NCBI GenBank assembly: GCA_035652815.1
Contig: DASRDB010000022.1
Location: forward strand, 1 to 64,000
Length of the DNA: 64,000 nucleotides
Direction: 5' to 3'
Source: DASRDB01 sp035652815
GTDB taxonomy: Bacteria; Chloroflexota; Ktedonobacteria; Ktedonobacterales; Ktedonobacteraceae
The notes beneath the pieces were generated by a model, which was not told the origin of the DNA, made no database searches, and saw only the letters and a program-made list of their open reading frames with translations. Both the position numbers and the translations under genes were made by a program. The first letter of the stretch is position 1. Each line of letters begins with the position of its first letter. This document shows positions 27,040 through 34,976 of this stretch, one piece after another.

Positions 27040-28683
27040 TTGGCTTCAACAAAACGCCAATCTAAAGAAGAACTCATCGCGCATGATATTAAGCGCCTGC
27101 ATGGTCTCGGCTATGCTCAAGAGCTTTTCCGCGCAATGGGTGGGTTTTCCAATTTCGCGATCTCGTTCACCATTATTTCCATTCTTAGCGGCTGCGTCAC
27201 GCTCTTTTACCTTATTCCAACGACATCCGGTTTTTCGGCGGCGTCGATTGGTTGGCCGCTAGTCACTGTATTTGTCGTGATTGTCGCGCTCGGCATGGCA
27301 GAACTCGCTTCGGCCTTTCCAACGGCTGGTGGCCTCTATTACTGGGCCTCGAAACTCGGCAGTCCTGTCTGGGGCTGGTATACCGGTTGGTTTAATCTTA
27401 TCGGCCAGGTTGCTGTTACAGCCGGTATTGATTATGGGGCGGCAGTTTCTCTGGATGTTTTGCTCCATGCCTGGTTCCCGGGCATTCCTGCCGTTCCTGG
27501 CTTCGCGGACCCGGCAACGCAATGGTTTACCCTCGGACTGTACGCTGTTATTCTCGCTTTGCACGCGCTGCTCAATATTTTCGGTGTGCGCATCGTTGCT
27601 TTCTTGAATGATCTCAGTGTAGGCTGGCATATTGTGGGTGTGATCCTGATTGCCGGAGGGGTGGTAGTTGCTACTCTTCTTGGCCTGCAGTACAATGCTC
27701 CTGTCGGTGGAGTATGCTGCGCAACTGCCGTAGCCCATGCTCATCCATTGAATTCTGCCGGAACCCTTTTCAGTATCGACCAGGCTTTCAATGCGACCGG
27801 TTTCCCCATCTGGTATGCGTTTTTGCTTGGCCTGCTGCTCGCGCAATATACGTATACGGGCTATGATGCTTCGGCTCACATGACCGAGGAGACGATTGGC
27901 GCGGAAACGCGCGCTCCCTGGGGTGTGGTGATGTCGGTGGTCGTCTCTGCGATTGCCGGTTATGCCCTGCTCATGGGCTTGATGGCCGCGACACCTGATC
28001 TTGCCGCTGCTGGTGGCTATGTAAATCCCGTTTTGTACATCATCGAGAGCCGCCTCGGGTATGCTATCGGCACGATCCTGTTCTTTGTCATCGTCGGCGC
28101 TCAGTTCTTCTGTGGTATGTCCTCGATCACCTCGAATTCGCGCATGATCTATGCCTTCTCGCGTGATGGCGCGGTGCCGTTCCATAACGTCTGGCATAGC
28201 CTGGATCGCGGGCGCACGCCCCGAAACGCGATCATCCTGTCGGCGGTGGCGGCGTTTATTCTGGCTGTTCCGACGGTCTTCAACTACACGGCTTACGTGG
28301 CCGTCACCTCGATTGCTACCATTGGCCTCTACATTGCCTATGTGCTGCCCATTTTCCTTCGCTTGAGGACGCGAGAGTTCCGACCCGGTCCCTGGCACCT
28401 GGGAGCGTGGAGTAAGCCAATCGGTGTGATAGCAGTAATCTGGGTGGTCTTCATCTCCATCCTGTTCATGTTGCCCGCCGCATATCCCATCAACGTCAAT
28501 AACTTCAACTATACGCCTGTAGTGGTTATCGGCACCATTTTGATTATCACCCTCTGGTGGCTGGCGAGCGCGCGCAAATGGTTCAAAGGCCCGGTCGTTC
28601 AAGGCTCCGAGACTGAACTTGAAGCCATCGAGCGCAGTGTTGGTGAAGACGTCTCCGTTGAAGGTGCGGCTGGCGGCAACTAA
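27040..28683 (+). CDS. APC-family amino-acid permease
   Basis: A 547-aa membrane transporter with about twelve hydrophobic helices. It has the amino acid/GABA-permease signature near the first helices (GGFSNFAISFTIISILSG, AFPTAGGLYYWASKLG) and the helix 6-8 region with YTGYDASAHMTEET. It likely brings amino acids or amines in with protons. The TTG at 27040 is preceded by GGGAGG 7 nt upstream. The C-terminal tail is short and acidic. Its closest relatives by pattern are the GABA/choline-type permeases, but the substrate cannot be named. It is followed by a strong hairpin and then the peptide-signalling operon. Confidence 0.85.
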   Translation: MASTKRQSKEELIAHDIKRLHGLGYAQELFRAMGGFSNFAISFTIISILSGCVTLFYLIPTTSGFSAASIGWPLVTVFVVIVALGMAELASAFPTAGGLYYWASKLGSPVWGWYTGWFNLIGQVAVTAGIDYGAAVSLDVLLHAWFPGIPAVPGFADPATQWFTLGLYAVILALHALLNIFGVRIVAFLNDLSVGWHIVGVILIAGGVVVATLLGLQYNAPVGGVCCATAVAHAHPLNSAGTLFSIDQAFNATGFPIWYAFLLGLLLAQYTYTGYDASAHMTEETIGAETRAPWGVVMSVVVSAIAGYALLMGLMAATPDLAAAGGYVNPVLYIIESRLGYAIGTILFFVIVGAQFFCGMSSITSNSRMIYAFSRDGAVPFHNVWHSLDRGRTPRNAIILSAVAAFILAVPTVFNYTAYVAVTSIATIGLYIAYVLPIFLRLRTREFRPGPWHLGAWSKPIGVIAVIWVVFISILFMLPAAYPINVNNFNYTPVVVIGTILIITLWWLASARKWFKGPVVQGSETELEAIERSVGEDVSVEGAAGGN

Positions 28684-28690
28684 ACTTATG

Positions 28691-28730
28691 TTTTGTGTGG
28701 GAAGGCCTTTTCTAGCGTTCCCACACAAAA
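28691..28730 (+). terminator. terminator-like hairpin after the permease gene
   Basis: Exact 13-bp arms TTTTGTGTGGGAA / TTCCCACACAAAA with a 14-nt loop, starting 8 nt after the stop codon. The overlapping GGGAAGGC can instead pair with GCCTTCCC at 28731-28738, so two competing hairpins are possible; a T-rich run follows the second. Confidence 0.65.
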
Positions 28731-28821
28731 GCCTTCCCTTTCCTTTTTTAATCCTTTCTCCTCATCCATTTCTATCCATCGTTTTCTCCCTTCTACCTGA
28801 AAATTCTTTTTCTCTAAACAC

Positions 28822-28850
28822 TTGCATTTTTCTTGTCTGTCTTGTATAAT
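28822..28850 (+). promoter_or_regulatory. strong sigma-70-type promoter for the peptide operon
   Basis: TTGCAT (28822-28827), exactly 17 nt, then consensus TATAAT (28845-28850). The predicted transcript starts at about 28857, just before a small hairpin (ACAGCA/TGCTGT, 28860-28875), leaving a 5' leader of about 140 nt before the peptide ATG. It is the only good promoter found for the three following genes. Confidence 0.75.
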
Positions 28851-28998
28851 GTTTCTTACACAGCAATGCTGCTGTAAGCTCAATGATCGACCTTTTAGCG
28901 CTTTTTGTAGGTCTGGCAGGTTATCTGGCTTTAAGCCGCTTGTACACAGTTATACTTTCCGTATTTTCTTTTTCAGAACACAGAAAGGAATTCCCCTC

Positions 28999-29205
28999 AT
29001 GGAAGAGCAGCAGCTTCAAGAATTCGTACACCGTGTATCTACAGATGAAGCACTGCGAAAAGAACTGGCGAGCAACCCGGAAAGCGTATTGAAGCGTGAG
29101 GGTCTTTCTCCCCGCTTAACTAAAGTAGCCTCCCGGCTCATCCCCATTTTGACAGTTAGTGACCAGCCTTTGGAACCGTCTCTGTGCTGGTGGACTCATT
29201 GCTGA
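28999..29205 (+). CDS. candidate ComX-like signal-peptide precursor (68 aa, ends CWWTHC)
   Basis: A 68-aa peptide starting MEEQQLQEFVHRVSTDEALR; an AAAGGA site lies about 9 nt before the ATG. The first ~50 residues form an amphipathic, charge-rich leader of the kind seen in Nif11-like and other RiPP precursors. The C-terminus is LEPSLCWWTHC: Cys63, Trp64, Trp65 and Cys68, with no basic cleavage site or GG motif. In Bacillus, ComX precursors are about 55 aa and end in a short Trp-containing segment that ComQ prenylates on Trp. Here the prenyl-synthase gene follows 27 nt later. Function is inferred from position and the Trp tail; there is no direct homology shown to ComX. Confidence 0.7.
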   Translation: MEEQQLQEFVHRVSTDEALRKELASNPESVLKREGLSPRLTKVASRLIPILTVSDQPLEPSLCWWTHC

Positions 29206-29232
29206 TACTGAACAGGTGCAATATCTTCGACG

Positions 29233-30243
29233 ATGAATGATGATGCACAATCTACCAATGAGATAATCGCCGCCTTACAAGAACTCCTTGTAGAGCGGCT
29301 TCATTTTCTTTTGGAAGTTTTGTTCCCTGAATTAAAAGCTGATGTCACTTTTGCCTTACAGAGCAAAGGCAAGCTACTTTCTTCTTCTGTTACTGAACTT
29401 CCTTCCGGCGTCTGGGCGTTGCTGACGATGCTGACTGCTCAATGCATTGCTCCAGAGATTGATCCTTTCTATGCAAGTAGCGTGGCTGTTGCCGTAGAAT
29501 GTTTTGTGTGCGCTTTGGATTTGTTAGATGACATTGAAGATGAGGATCAAACTCCCGTTGTCCTATCTCTAGGATCAGCTCGAACACTAAATGTAGCGAC
29601 TGCGCTCTTAACATTGGCGCAAAAAGCCATACTTTCTTTGATGCAACATGATATTGCTCCTGATCTGATTGTACACCTGCTAGATGTGCTTCAATCGTTA
29701 ACTCTGAGAGCTACGAGTGGACAACATCGTGATTTGCTGGCTGAAAAGCGTTTGGCTGAAGATTTAACGCAGGAAGAATGTATTGCAATTGCCCGGGATA
29801 AAGCGGGAGCAATTATGGGGCTGGCCAGTAAGTTGGGGGCAATTTGCGCAGGAGCAGTTGATGAGGAAATCGAAGAGTTTTCATCCTTGGGTGAATTGCT
29901 TGGTATAGCTCATCAACTTGACAATGATGCGCATGACTTGTATTATCTACTACACACTGGCTCTGTTCTTGAAGAAACTTCCAGAAGTGTAAAGACAGAC
30001 CTCCTACGGCATAAAAAGACGCTGCCTGTAGTAATCGCTGCAAAACATGTACAGGGGCTTCAGAGCAGGACAAAAGCTGCCGATAAGGAAAACGAGGATT
30101 ATCAGCAAGCTCTTCACGAAGGTATCATAACGACGTGGGGCATGTCTTTACTCTACCGCGAACGCGCTCGTGAATGTTTGCAACATATCGAAGCACGAAG
30201 ACCAATTACTCCCGCCTTTCGATTGCTTTTAGGCTTCGATTAG
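29233..30243 (+). CDS. ComQ-like isoprenyl-diphosphate-synthase-family prenyltransferase
   Basis: A 336-aa all-helical protein of the polyprenyl synthase fold. The first Asp-rich motif is DDIED (residues 99-103, within ALDLLDDIEDED); the second is LDNDAHDL (230-236); the KKTLP Lys pair is at 261-262. Chain-length enzymes have DDxxD at both sites, while ComQ-type proteins have a degenerate second motif, as here. In Bacillus ComQ transfers farnesyl or geranyl to Trp of ComX. It has no membrane helix. The gene is 27 nt after the Trp-tailed peptide gene and 53 nt before the kinase gene. The start at 29233 has only a weak ribosome site. It could also be a plain isoprenoid synthase, but its genetic context favours peptide modification. 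Confidence 0.8.
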   Translation: MNDDAQSTNEIIAALQELLVERLHFLLEVLFPELKADVTFALQSKGKLLSSSVTELPSGVWALLTMLTAQCIAPEIDPFYASSVAVAVECFVCALDLLDDIEDEDQTPVVLSLGSARTLNVATALLTLAQKAILSLMQHDIAPDLIVHLLDVLQSLTLRATSGQHRDLLAEKRLAEDLTQEECIAIARDKAGAIMGLASKLGAICAGAVDEEIEEFSSLGELLGIAHQLDNDAHDLYYLLHTGSVLEETSRSVKTDLLRHKKTLPVVIAAKHVQGLQSRTKAADKENEDYQQALHEGIITTWGMSLLYRERARECLQHIEARRPITPAFRLLLGFD

Positions 30244-30296
30244 CCTCTTCTAAAAGATGGTTTTCATAACGCGGTAGAGTGTATGGAGGGGTATCA

Positions 30297-33191
30297 GTGA
30301 AGTATTTTATTAATAGTATACGAGCAAGGTCCAGGCGCTGGTTTATTATTCTTTTTGCTCTTACAATCTGTTTCTTTTTATTAATTTTGAATGGTCAACG
30401 CTTCTTTGCAATACCCTCTAACAGGCTTCTTGCTCCAGAAATGGATTTCGGTTTTGCCGCTTTTGTCGCATTAGTGTTTCTTGCTGTGGGTTCACTAGTC
30501 TTACTATATGCCCGTGATCGTCTAGTAGCATCTCTACTCTTCTGTTATTCATTTACTTTGATGGTGTCATTCGCTACTCAAACGGGAGCGGCCTCAAATG
30601 ATCCCATACTTTCAATAATAGGTGATGTGAGTAGTGGAGCATCACCATATTTTTTTCTCATATTAGTATTGCTTTTTCCAAATGACCTTTTTTCCACTGC
30701 TTTCCAGGATAAAAGCACGACCGTAAGGAAGAAACGTTTTATAGAAATATTTTTCCGCACTTACCTGGTTGGATTAGCATTGCTCTGTTTCTTAGGTATG
30801 CTGAGTAATATTTTTTATTATATTCTTCCCCGGTCTATATCAGCGGCATCAAATTTTATCAATTTCATTTACTTCTTCCTCGCACTTGCAAGTATTATTG
30901 TTACCATAATTATTTCTTATCGCCGATCCACCACACGTGAACGCCAAAATTTCCGCCTTTTCGTTATAGGTGTGGTACTCGCTTTTGCGCCTTTTCTTTT
31001 GTTAACACTGCTCCCATTGTTGTTGGGTTTGCCTCAGCGATATAGCCTTGATAGCCAGATCAGTACCGCTCCGGTAATCCTGTTGGGGATAGCTCTTGGT
31101 TACTCAATTCTACGCTATCAGATACTTGTTTTCGACTCCTATGTTCGACGCGCTATTGCATGGATCGCGGGAGCAATGAGCTTGCTTGTTCTTGGTTATC
31201 TCGTAGTTATCTTCAGCAGTCAGCTTTTCCCGAACAATCATACATTACAGCTTATTTTTATCGCTGCCGTTCTTGTTGTGCTGGTTCCATTTGTCTGGTG
31301 GCAGGCGCACGTCATTATTGATCGTCTCTTTTTTAAGGAGATGCTTCACTATCGGCGCATGATCGATAGGCCAGACCTGCTGGCGCGGGAGACGTTTGAT
31401 TTAAGCGATGCCGCGAAGTTGCTCATGCTTACTGTGACAAACGCTTTTGAGACGGAAGAAGTATGCCTGTATGTGCTGGATGATGAGAGTGGGCAGTATA
31501 TTCTCACTCCGGCAATTGAGGCTGACAACCCTGGTGATCTTCCTCGTCACCAACTCGTAGAGCGTTTGGCTCAAATTGTTCGTTCGCTGGATAGGCAAGA
31601 AGAGCAGCGAGAGACGGCATTGCTTGATAGGGATATTGATTGGTTAGAAGGTGCCAACGTCTTATTGGAAATGTTGAAAGTTGCCAGGCGTCCATTATTT
31701 TTAAGTGAGGTTGCGCGTGGCAGAGATGCGGTACCGAGAGGACTTGAGCGTTATTTGCTTACGTCTCCGGCAGTTCCAAATGATGCGCTGATTGTGCCTG
31801 TATATGGCCCAGGTAAAACCATTGGCTTGCTGGTGCTGGGTGAGCGTGGCGATCACCAATCGTATGCGGGACCTGATTTTGAAGTTATTGATATGATTCT
31901 TTCCCGCTTTTCGCCGGTACTGGAAACTGCGCGACTTTATCAGCAGGCGAGCCGCCATGTTGCTATTCTGGATACGCTGTTTAGCGCGAGCGCCAGGTTG
32001 GAGAGGGCCTACGACAGTGTGGAAGATGTGGCTGTTGCTTATGCCGAAGTAGCTGTCGAAGCCGTCAGGGCGGGGGTAGAGATGTGGCTGCTTGACGATG
32101 AGAGTCAAAGCTTACGGCGAGTGGTTCACCTGGGAAAAGGGCCATACTTTTTAACGCTGGACAGCCTGTCGGTCCCTCAAACGGAAGCATGGACAAACTG
32201 GTTTTATGTGGGAGCAGCTCCTCGATCTGAGAATGAAGTCGCGGTTCATCCGCCTGCCCTTTTGCCGGAAGTCCCCAGCTATACAGTGGCCTGGCTGCCG
32301 CTCCTGAAAGGCACACGTTGTTTTGGTGTACTTGTGTTCACCTATTTACGTCCGCATTACTTTTCTCAAGGGGAAAAGCGCGTTCTGAGTTTGTATGCTG
32401 CCCAGTGCGCGGCGGCAATGGAAAACGCGCAGATCACCATCGAACTACGAGCCGCTTACGAACGGCAGAAGGAACTGGATCGGCTCAAGGATCAGTTTAT
32501 CATGACGGCCTCCCATGAATTGCGCACTCCCTTGACGGCTGTGCAGGGGTATATCGAGCTATTGGAGCAATACAACGGCAAGCTGTCCGTGGAGGAGCGG
32601 GCCAGGTTTATTGCGCAGGCACAGCGTGGCTGCGATGAACTGGTGCTGATGGTCAACAATATCATGGATGCCAGCCGCGTGCAGATCGATGCCGAACAGG
32701 TGCGGCTCGAGCCAACCTCACTTACAGGAACGGTGCAACGCGTGGTTGAGATTGTGGAAGGAATGGCGCGGCGCGAAAGCCGGACGATAGAACTGAACAT
32801 TCCGCAGGAAGTCATGCTTTTCGCGGATGATCTGCGACTGCGGCAGATTCTGCTGAATCTGGTGAGTAACGCCTTTAAGTATTCGCCGCCCGGTTCTCCT
32901 ATTCTGATCATAGCAGAGCAGCAGGACGAGAATGTGACGATACGGGTGCGCGATTTTGGCGCGGGTATTACGCAAACGGATCAGCAGCGGCTATTTGAAC
33001 GTTTTATGCGCCTGGAACGGGACATGAATAGCCCGGTGCGCGGTGCAGGCCTGGGGCTGTATATCTGCAAGCAACTGGTGGACGCGATGGGCGGGCACAT
33101 CTGGATAGAAAGTACGGGCAGGCGAGGTGAGGGAAGCACCTTTGCTTTCTCACTCAAGCTTTATCAGCCTTCCCGGGTGCTGGCGCAGTGA
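30297..33191 (+). CDS. multi-transmembrane histidine kinase with GAF domains (ComP-like sensor position)
   Basis: A 964-aa protein. About ten hydrophobic helices span residues 10-340 and end in the segment LGYSILRYQILVFDSYVRR, a pattern also seen before the kinase part of ComP and related Gram-positive sensors. Two GAF-like domains follow (about 355-545 and 560-715), then HisKA with the phosphoacceptor His740 in ASHELRTPL and HATPase_c (N-box LRQILLNLVSNAFKYSP, G1 RDFGAGI, G2 GAGLGLYICKQL). Unlike ComP, which is a HisKA_3 type, this has a classical H-box, so the kinase half is different. GTG at 30297 (GGAGGGG 6 nt upstream) is chosen. No response regulator lies next to it. The 3' end overlaps the convergent sigma gene by 38 bp. 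Confidence 0.82.
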   Translation: MKYFINSIRARSRRWFIILFALTICFFLLILNGQRFFAIPSNRLLAPEMDFGFAAFVALVFLAVGSLVLLYARDRLVASLLFCYSFTLMVSFATQTGAASNDPILSIIGDVSSGASPYFFLILVLLFPNDLFSTAFQDKSTTVRKKRFIEIFFRTYLVGLALLCFLGMLSNIFYYILPRSISAASNFINFIYFFLALASIIVTIIISYRRSTTRERQNFRLFVIGVVLAFAPFLLLTLLPLLLGLPQRYSLDSQISTAPVILLGIALGYSILRYQILVFDSYVRRAIAWIAGAMSLLVLGYLVVIFSSQLFPNNHTLQLIFIAAVLVVLVPFVWWQAHVIIDRLFFKEMLHYRRMIDRPDLLARETFDLSDAAKLLMLTVTNAFETEEVCLYVLDDESGQYILTPAIEADNPGDLPRHQLVERLAQIVRSLDRQEEQRETALLDRDIDWLEGANVLLEMLKVARRPLFLSEVARGRDAVPRGLERYLLTSPAVPNDALIVPVYGPGKTIGLLVLGERGDHQSYAGPDFEVIDMILSRFSPVLETARLYQQASRHVAILDTLFSASARLERAYDSVEDVAVAYAEVAVEAVRAGVEMWLLDDESQSLRRVVHLGKGPYFLTLDSLSVPQTEAWTNWFYVGAAPRSENEVAVHPPALLPEVPSYTVAWLPLLKGTRCFGVLVFTYLRPHYFSQGEKRVLSLYAAQCAAAMENAQITIELRAAYERQKELDRLKDQFIMTASHELRTPLTAVQGYIELLEQYNGKLSVEERARFIAQAQRGCDELVLMVNNIMDASRVQIDAEQVRLEPTSLTGTVQRVVEIVEGMARRESRTIELNIPQEVMLFADDLRLRQILLNLVSNAFKYSPPGSPILIIAEQQDENVTIRVRDFGAGITQTDQQRLFERFMRLERDMNSPVRGAGLGLYICKQLVDAMGGHIWIESTGRRGEGSTFAFSLKLYQPSRVLAQ

Positions 33192-33810
33192 CGTAGCCTT
33201 TTTCGCGCGCGTATTCCCAGAGCGATTGTTGCAACTGGCGGCGCGCGCGGGAAATGCGGCTCATCACGGTTCCAATAGGAATCTGCAATGCCTCGGCAAT
33301 CTCTTTATAGGACATTCCCTCGATATCCGCCAGGATCACCGGCATGCGGAAATTGATGGGTAAATTATTCAGCGCTCTATATACATCCTCGTCCAGGTAC
33401 TTGCTCAATACTTCGTCTTCCGCAGCCGCGCTTAGCTCTTGCCCACTCAAATCGCGAATGTGGTTATACAGGTAAAAATCCTCGCCTTCGGGCAAGGCAA
33501 CCGGAGTGGGATGCGTCGCCTGTCTGCGAAAACGGTTGATCGCCGATGTATTTAAAATGCGGAACAACCAGGCCCGCAGGTTTGTTCCGGGGTGATAAGT
33601 ATTCGCGAAACGAAAGGCCTTGAGCATTGTTTCCTGCACCAGGTCTTCGGCCTCTTGCTGGTTATGTGTCAGGCGTAACGCTGTGCGATACAGGCTATCC
33701 AGTTGCGCAAGCACGCCTGCGGTAAAATCTTCTTGAACGGGTTCTTGCTGTGATGGTGTCGTTCCTTTGGCCTGGGATTCGTTGCTGGCTGGTTTGACTT
33801 CCTCGAACAT
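33154..33810 (-). CDS. SigR/SigH-type ECF sigma factor
   Basis: A 218-aa ECF sigma-70 factor. Region 2 reads LYRTALRLTHNQQEAEDLVQETMLKAFRF (with the LVQET -10-reading motif) and NLRAWLFRILNTSAINRFRR. Region 4 reads LPINFRMPVILADIEGMSYKEIAEALQIPIGTVMSRISRARRQL. The N-terminal 35 residues are Gln/Glu-rich and the tail is basic. The spacing and the NLRAWLFRI motif fit the SigR/SigH group that responds to thiol stress. A zinc anti-sigma gene stands divergently 160 bp away. GAGGAG precedes the ATG. The 3' end overlaps the histidine-kinase gene by 38 bp on the opposite strand. Confidence 0.85.
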   Translation of the reverse strand: MFEEVKPASNESQAKGTTPSQQEPVQEDFTAGVLAQLDSLYRTALRLTHNQQEAEDLVQETMLKAFRFANTYHPGTNLRAWLFRILNTSAINRFRRQATHPTPVALPEGEDFYLYNHIRDLSGQELSAAAEDEVLSKYLDEDVYRALNNLPINFRMPVILADIEGMSYKEIAEALQIPIGTVMSRISRARRQLQQSLWEYAREKGYVTAPAPGKADKA

Positions 33811-33876
33811 TTTAACTCCTCTATTATACAGGGTGGTTGCCCAACCCCTTACCTTGAAGTATAACGCACATAGTCA

Positions 33877-33904
33877 GGGAATGAAAGACCCCTTCGATTA
33901 TGTT
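33877..33904 (+). promoter_or_regulatory. possible SigR-type promoter
   Basis: GGGAAT (33877-33882), 19 nt, GTT (33902-33904). SigR-type promoters are usually GGGAAT-N18-GTT, so this is one base longer. It points at the zinc anti-sigma gene and lies in the gap between it and the ECF sigma gene. Candidate only. Confidence 0.4.
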
Positions 33905-33969
33905 AGAATATACAGAACTTGAGAATAATGGCGATGTTAGCCCCTGGAAGCAGGAGTCAGAGTGCGTTT

Positions 33970-34272
33970 ATGGATGAGTGTATGGATTGTATAGAAACAG
34001 TTGCTCGGCTTCACCTCTATATTGACCGGGAATTGAGCGTCGAAGAGGTGGCCATTGTACAGCAACACCTCGATAGCTGCCCAAATTGTGAATGCCGCTT
34101 TCATTTTGATATGAAACTCAAGCGGCTGATACATGAGCGCTGCGCAATTGAAAAAGCGCCTGCGCATTTGCGTGAAGCTGTGCTACGCCTTGCGCGCCAG
34201 CCCTTTGGTGAACCGATGCAGATCGATCCCGAGCTAGAGCAACAGTTTCGAGCCGAGATTGAGGATTGCTAG
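33970..34272 (+). CDS. zinc-binding anti-sigma factor (RsrA-like)
   Basis: About 100 aa with the ZAS signature: MDC near the start, HLYIDRELSVEEVAIV, then H-x3-C-x2-C in QHLDSCPNCEC. The remaining helices (FDMKLKRLIHERC... LRLARQPFG) pack as in RsrA. Such proteins bind their sigma factor until oxidation of the zinc-ligating Cys releases it. The partner is presumably the divergent SigR-type sigma at 33154-33810. The start is uncertain: ATG at 33970 (weak Shine-Dalgarno), or ATG at 33982, which begins exactly at the MDC motif. No membrane helix is present. Confidence 0.8.
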   Translation: MDECMDCIETVARLHLYIDRELSVEEVAIVQQHLDSCPNCECRFHFDMKLKRLIHERCAIEKAPAHLREAVLRLARQPFGEPMQIDPELEQQFRAEIEDC

Positions 34273-34291
34273 CAAATTTCCCGCTTCGTGT

Positions 34292-34972
34292 TTACAGGCC
34301 CGCCACGTGCAATATCTGTAATTTGAGCGTTGCTAGTAAGGCCAATTGTCCGATTGCCAGGAACAGGGCAAGGCTGAAAAACGGAAGTAGCTCGCGATAG
34401 CGCTCGAAGCCCTGTTCTTTTCGCGCAAGCGCAATTACGATAATCAAATTGATGCTGCTCACTGCCAGGAGCAATCCAGCGCTACTGGCAAACGCGATGG
34501 GATAGAGCAGCAAGCCATTCTGTGAGACGACTGCTCCAAAGCCGACGCATCCCACCAGCAGGTACAATGGCAAGGCTTGCCAGGAAGGGATGCTTCGCTC
34601 TTCACTATATTCACGCCAGATTTACTGGTTAAGTAACGGCAAGACCACCATCGCCATTGTCAGTCCTGTCATCAGCCCTGTAACCATCCGCAGCACATTT
34701 TGTGCTTGGTAGAGAGGTGGCAAACCAAGTTCGTAGAGAAACGCATTGCGGCCATCGATACCCATTGCAATGACGCTTCCCACGAGCAATATGAGTATTG
34801 GGCATGGAGGCAGATGCTGTGCGCGCCCTCGTTTGCTGGCGTGCAGAAAGCCAAGATAGATACCTGTATTCCGGGCGCAAAGCGGCAGGCGTACTCCCCC
34901 AGGATTAAACGAATGGGTGGGCAACTGCGCGCAGATACCACTATCGATCCATCTAAGCCACTCGATGAGTAT
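34292..34972 (-). pseudogene. DUF2085 membrane protein broken by an in-frame TAA
   Basis: Two in-frame pieces on the minus strand add up to one DUF2085-type membrane protein. The N-terminal piece has ICAQLPTHSF and RLPLCARNTGIYLG, where DUF2085 proteins have CHQLP..HSF and PxCARxTGIYxG. A TAA at 34622-34624 interrupts the frame, which continues with IWREYSEERSIPSW and three more helices to 34292. Upstream of TTG 34924 there is no ATG/GTG/TTG in frame before a stop, so the conserved first part also lacks a normal start. I read this as a pseudogene (one nonsense substitution plus lost start). It sits 4 bp after the ccdA stop and would have been co-transcribed. Confidence 0.75.
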
Positions 34973-34976
34973 GACG

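Noticed and set aside
27259..28728. 489-codon open frame on the minus strand across the permease gene
   Set aside because: It is antisense to an unmistakable permease, has low-complexity polar composition and no ribosome site; a shadow of the plus-strand codon pattern.
28883..29092. Plus-strand frame in the leader overlapping the peptide gene
   Set aside because: Wrong frame relative to the 28999 ATG, no ribosome site and no recognisable motif.
34622..34624. TAA in the DUF2085 frame considered as recoded
   Set aside because: TAA is not used for selenocysteine or pyrrolysine; pseudogene is simpler, and the start is also lost.
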